The position numbers and the translations under genes were made by a program. From Blastocladiella emersonii ATCC 22665 (Eukaryota; Blastocladiomycota; Blastocladiomycetes; Blastocladiales; Blastocladiaceae), in contig JANHCV010000012.1 in the NCBI GenBank assembly GCA_025594325.1, positions 1,391,091 to 1,455,090 on the forward strand: a stretch of 64,000 nucleotides of DNA, in the 5' to 3' direction. Positions 60,424-64,000 of this stretch are shown here, piece by piece (the stretch's first letter is position 1; each line of letters begins with the position of its first letter). Under the pieces are notes generated by a model that was given only the letters and a program-made list of their open reading frames with translations, had not been told where the DNA came from and did no database searches.

Positions 60424-61182
60424 ATGGAATACAATGAACAGAAGCTACCTATTGAACTCCTCGAGTACATCTTGGTGCAGGCCGTCCAAGTCGACGACGA
60501 CGCCACCAACTACCCGGCCTACTTTGCCGTTCTGACGCCGCCCAGTCCGGCGCTCTGCGCGATCGCCAAGCACCGTCTTGAGAACGAGCTCGCCTCCGTC
60601 CTCTATGTCGCCGTAACGCAACCCCACCGCGACCTGCTCAAGCTGTGGCGCTACCTCAACCTGCCCGCACACCCTGAGCTCATGAAGCAGCTGGTCAACA
60701 GCGTCTGCCGCGACGGCCACGCCGACGTCCTCGGGTGGATCGTGCGCGCGAGCGGGCCCCTATCGGGCTACACCGTGCACGCCATGAACTTCGCGTCCAT
60801 GAACGGTCACTTCAACGTGCTCGAGTGGTGGAAGGCGTCGGGCAACCCGCCCATGTACTCGCAGCTTGCCTTCACGGGGCCCGCCAAGAATGGGGACGTC
60901 GCGGCGCTCCAGTGGTGGCGCGACTCGGGGCTGCACGTTGGCGGGTTCACGGACAAGATTATGGACGTGGCGTCCGAGTTTGGGCAGGTCGCGGTGCTCG
61001 AGTGGATGCTGCGTGAGTCCGGGTGGCCCGTCGAATACTCGGCGGCGGCGGTCGACGCGGCCGCGGCTGCTGGGCGAATCGAATTACTACGGTGGTGGAG
61101 CAGCTCAGGGCTCACGATCAAGGCGTCAGGGAAGGGGATCAACGAAGCGAGGAGACGCGGGCACGCTGCCGTCGTTGCGTGA
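60424..61182 (+). CDS. F-box/ankyrin-like repeat protein 1, near-terminal nonsense
   Basis: Single exon, 252 residues. An F-box-like N-terminus (KLPIELLEYILVQAV) is followed by ankyrin-like repeats of about 33 residues with the phrases ADVLGWIVRASG, FNVLEWWKASGNPP, VAALQWWRDSGL, VAVLEWMLRESGWP and IELLRWWSSSGL. Compared with the paralog at 61518, the frame stops at TGA (61180-61182) where the paralog has the first Trp of AWWHEAGL; reading past it gives WREAGLPDPDA then a second stop. A single G-to-A change would explain this. It could be a slightly shortened working gene or early pseudogene. Confidence 0.7.
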   Translation: MEYNEQKLPIELLEYILVQAVQVDDDATNYPAYFAVLTPPSPALCAIAKHRLENELASVLYVAVTQPHRDLLKLWRYLNLPAHPELMKQLVNSVCRDGHADVLGWIVRASGPLSGYTVHAMNFASMNGHFNVLEWWKASGNPPMYSQLAFTGPAKNGDVAALQWWRDSGLHVGGFTDKIMDVASEFGQVAVLEWMLRESGWPVEYSAAAVDAAAAAGRIELLRWWSSSGLTIKASGKGINEARRRGHAAVVA

Positions 61183-61517
61183 TGGCGAGAGGCGGGCCTG
61201 CCGGATCCAGACGCGTGAGCACCAGTTTTCGTCTGCTGCCGACGTCGCCCGCATCAGCACGGGTCCGAATACAACTGAGGGTCAGCTGGTTTCTCTCCCT
61301 TTGATTCGAAATGTCTCCCGATCTTGAAGTAGCTGCATGTGTACCCGACCTTTCAGAGCCGAACAGCGCACCCGCTCCGACCGACCGACCGCGTTGCGCC
61401 ACACTGGGCCGTCACGCAGCATCAGATGATCCGTGTCGAAGCTCTGCTCGGTGCGTCCCTCGCTCACGGCCAACAGCCGCGTGGCTCGCTCTCTTTCCTC
61501 CTGCAACGGACACAGCC
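61183..61517. other. Intergenic between ankyrin-like paralogs
   Basis: The first ~25 nt are the ghost C-terminus of paralog 1. The rest is the promoter of paralog 2, with TGCAACG at its end. No other gene is seen. Confidence 0.45.
61502..61508 (+). promoter_or_regulatory. TGCAACG start-proximal motif (ankyrin-like 2)
   Basis: Heptamer 9 nt before the ATG at 61518. Paralog 1 has a related TTGCAGCA directly before its ATG at 60424. Confidence 0.4.
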
Positions 61518-62348
61518 ATGCAATCCAATGAACAAAGGCTACCCGCCGAGCCGATCGAGTCAATCCTTGCGCACGCCGTCCGACTTGATAGCGACGCTGC
61601 GCACCTTGCAGCATACTTTGCTGCGACATCGCCGCCTGGCCCCGCGCTTCGTGCACTTCTCAGGTCGCGACTCAAACAGCAACCCAGCTCCATCTTCGAC
61701 GCCGCCGTCGAATGCGGGAACGTCGCGATGCTTGACCTGTGGCGCGCACTTGGCGTACCGCTTCCCATCGATCCCACCTCTATTGCCAACGCGGCGAGCG
61801 AATACGGCCACACCAACGTTCTGACGTGGCTCGCCAGCTGGAACGGGACCGAACTCGAGTACAACGTGCACGCCATCGCGTTTGCATCGATCAAGAGCCG
61901 CACAAACGTGCTCGAGTGGTGGCGTACGTCAGGGTACCCGCTCAGGTTCACCCAACGCGCGATCCGCGGCGCTGCGCGCAACGGGCACATTGAGACGCTG
62001 CAGTGGTGGCGCGACTCGGGGCTCCTTGTTGACAAGATAACCTTGAACCTCATGGACGCCGCGTCCAAGGTTGATGTACTCGACTGGCTGCTGCGCGAGT
62101 CGAGGTGGCCCGCCTTGTACTCTGAGGCGGCCGCGGACGATGTCGCGGCTACTGGGCGGATCGACGTGCTGCGCTGGTGGCGCAACTCAGGCCTTCCACT
62201 CAAGGCGTCGACCAAGGGCATGGCGAGGGCGAGGAAACGCGGACGCGCTGATGTGATTGCGTGGTGGCACGAAGCGGGGCTTGCCGAGCTTGATGAGGAT
62301 ACTGCCACTGGTTTTGATTCTGAGTCCAAATCAATGTACTGGCGATGA
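61518..62348 (+). CDS. F-box/ankyrin-like repeat protein 2
   Basis: Single exon, 276 residues, paralogous to the gene at 60424 along its length. The N-terminus RLPAEPIESILAHAVRLDSD is F-box-like. Repeats read TNVLTWLASWNG, TNVLEWWRTSGYPL, IETLQWWRDSGLLV, VDVLDWLLRESRWP, IDVLRWWRNSGLPL and ADVIAWWHEAGL, with an acidic tail. This Trp-Trp variant of the ankyrin repeat is, from memory, abundant in blastoclad genomes. A substrate-receptor role for SCF ligases is an inference from the F-box-like start; cullin-1 is also encoded in this window. Confidence 0.75.
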   Translation: MQSNEQRLPAEPIESILAHAVRLDSDAAHLAAYFAATSPPGPALRALLRSRLKQQPSSIFDAAVECGNVAMLDLWRALGVPLPIDPTSIANAASEYGHTNVLTWLASWNGTELEYNVHAIAFASIKSRTNVLEWWRTSGYPLRFTQRAIRGAARNGHIETLQWWRDSGLLVDKITLNLMDAASKVDVLDWLLRESRWPALYSEAAADDVAATGRIDVLRWWRNSGLPLKASTKGMARARKRGRADVIAWWHEAGLAELDEDTATGFDSESKSMYWR

Positions 62349-63879
62349 GCAGTGAAGTGGATCTGTACTTGAGCAAACCGCTGGAGTTTGATCAGCAGCA
62401 AGAAGCAAGCCTGAGTCGAAACCAACTGACGCGAGCGACGGCATTCACGCGCTGCTTCAACAGCGCGGTCTACACTGACCGAGTTACCTCGGGCAAGCGG
62501 GTTGGGACCGCTGCGCGGGGATGAGCTATCTGATCTCAGCAGCGACTCGGTCGCGTACAAGATTCGCGAGTTCGCCAGCTAGATGAAGGGCAGGTTTGAG
62601 AGTGAGCAGCGGCAGCGATAGCCAAGATTGGCGGGGACGTCAAGGGGTTGCAGCACGTACTGCCACAAAACATAACAGGCGCGGCTGCAGCAAGGAGGTC
62701 GCGTTGGTAGTCGCGTGATGCTCGCTCAAGGCCGCAGCAGCCAATATCGCTGGGCGAAGCCAAAATTTTTCTGCGACAGGCTGATGCTTTTCCCAAGCTG
62801 CAGAGACCCGCGGGTGTATTGGTACGCGAAACGGCATCAAGCGATGAGTCCCCAAACGGTGCGCAGCGGCGCGTGTTTGTATTATTAAGCCGCAGACCAT
62901 CAAGTCGCGTGGAATGGCACGAACCAGTAGAGGGGCTTGGCAGTGTGCGCTTGAAGGCGTAGCAGGTCATGGATGTGTTTCGCAAAGAGCGTGAGATTGT
63001 GGTCGCGGCCAGCTTAGTTAGAGGTGCCCGAGTCCCGACGCCACGCAGCTAAGTATGAGGAGCTGGCCGTAAATGAGGTCTCGCCGATGAGCGCGAGCAC
63101 AGCATCGTGGTCTTCGCCCGCAACGAACGCGGCGACGGCGGGCCGTTACCATACACGCACGGAAGTGGCGCGTTAGGAGACTCAAGAAGCTGCAACGACA
63201 CGAACATGCACCACTCAGCCAGCCCATCGTCAACAGGGAGGACCTCAAGCGTGGTAGTAAACCCGTGATCACCCCCAAGGCGGGCCAACACGAACAGCGG
63301 GATGGGTGGCGCGGAACACAACAACACTTGCTTCGTATTCCTGCGTTTGCTGTGACACGTGTTTAGTGCACGAACATGGTGGAGTCGCACGCGAGCACGA
63401 CATCAGCAAGTTTGCAAACGCCACAATCGCCGCCGAACCCGCCCGCGGACCAGGATCTCCTTGCCAATCACGTCGTAACTCATTTGCATCAGGTTACATT
63501 GAGAGTAGTGATATCCAGTGTGTCGAACCAACAATGGAAGAGTCGAGTCCCGGAGTGACAGCGGCGCGAAGTCATTGGTCGGCAGGTGTGGCGCCGTTGG
63601 ATCACGCGATCGAACCGCCAGTCGCGTCAAGACGCGTCAGCCAGGAGATTTGGTAGATCGAATGCCGGCGAAGGCGATGAAGGGGGTCTGTTAAAGCTTG
63701 AGATTCATGTCACTGATTGCAACCAGACGATGCAACGGGATGCAGCTAGTGGCGAGGTGTGAAGATGAAAGACGGCGCTGGCTGGTCTGAAAATGCGCGC
63801 GAGCTTCGTTTCCGCAGCGACGGGTTCGCCGCTCAATCACACCCCGTCTGAACAGGACATTTTGGGTACAGATACGGGT
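62349..63879. other. Degenerate region without intact genes
   Basis: Lower-GC sequence with short broken reading frames. On the minus strand, coherent peptide stretches appear in changing frames: LFVLARLGGDHGFTTTLEV (near 63250), LTLFAKHIHDLLRLQAH (near 62970) and KPALHLAGELANLVRDRV (near 62580). These suggest one decayed gene read leftwards, but I could not identify it. Confidence 0.4.
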
Positions 63880-63964
63880 GAAAGGAGAAGGAAAGAGGGA
63901 GGAAAAGGGGGAAGAGAAGGAGAGAAAGGAAGGGGGAGGGAGGGAGGGAGGGGGGAAGGGGGGA
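63880..63964 (+). repeat. 85-nt polypurine tract
   Basis: Every base from 63880 to 63964 is A or G, passing from A/G-mixed to repeated GGGA and runs of G (up to six). This can form a triplex or G-quadruplex and may be a slippage-prone microsatellite. Confidence 0.85.
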
Positions 63965-64000
63965 CACTTTGAACCGCCATATCTCCCTCGGCTTTTGTCC

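Noticed and set aside
1-64000. CRISPR arrays, operons, bacterial origin
   Set aside because: Spliceosomal introns, eukaryotic-only gene families and no regularly spaced repeats.

Overview
This window is nuclear DNA of a eukaryote: GC-rich, with 40 short introns identified here (mostly about 55-110 nt, many with GTACGY donors and GTAG acceptors), standard genetic code and dense genes on both strands. The gene content indicates a flagellated (zoosporic) fungus. There is a fungal-type homoserine O-acetyltransferase (MET2), together with the flagellar proteins IFT70/TTC30 and NME7, and a MICU-type gatekeeper of the mitochondrial calcium uniporter. The high GC and the tandem F-box/ankyrin-like proteins with a Leu-Glu-Trp-Trp repeat suggest Blastocladiomycota (the Allomyces/Catenaria/Blastocladiella group). 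The phylum is inferred from these traits and was not tested by a search.

Layout. 0.1-21 kb: a Thr-rich secreted protein, NECAP (endocytosis), cullin-1, ribosomal protein uL22, ZNF277, IFT70, a second Thr-rich paralog, a mitochondrial 3-hydroxyacyl-CoA dehydrogenase, a signal-anchored Cys-containing protein, a coiled-coil protein and ribosomal protein eS6. 21.3-25.1 kb: a tandem array of one truncated and three intact small single-span membrane proteins rich in His, Ser and Gly. They match no family I know and are the best candidate here for something undescribed. 25.3-55.4 kb: housekeeping genes. These are a Sec14/RhoGAP protein, MET2, POL5, RPC82, ZNHIT1, HEM2, an unrecognised disordered protein, JMJD7, a membrane-anchored GST-like protein, XRCC2, TRAPPC13, NME7, a RanGTP-binding protein, mevalonate-diphosphate decarboxylase, a TB2/DP1-like membrane protein, TRM61, a phosphopantetheinyl transferase and MICU. 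55.9-60.2 kb: a decayed LINE-type retroelement (RT and RNase H) joined in frame to the orphan C-terminal part of an M1 aminopeptidase. 60.4-62.3 kb: two tandem ankyrin-like paralogs, the first with a near-terminal nonsense change. 62.3-64 kb: degenerate sequence ending in an 85-nt polypurine tract.

Genes are independent transcription units, not operons. Several convergent pairs end 26-122 bp apart. Six genes carry the heptamer TGCAACG 7-20 nt upstream of the start codon, probably an initiator with a very short 5' UTR. Exon models were built by hand from splice signals, reading-phase continuity and remembered family sequences. Every multi-exon CDS reported closes in frame, but none has transcript support.
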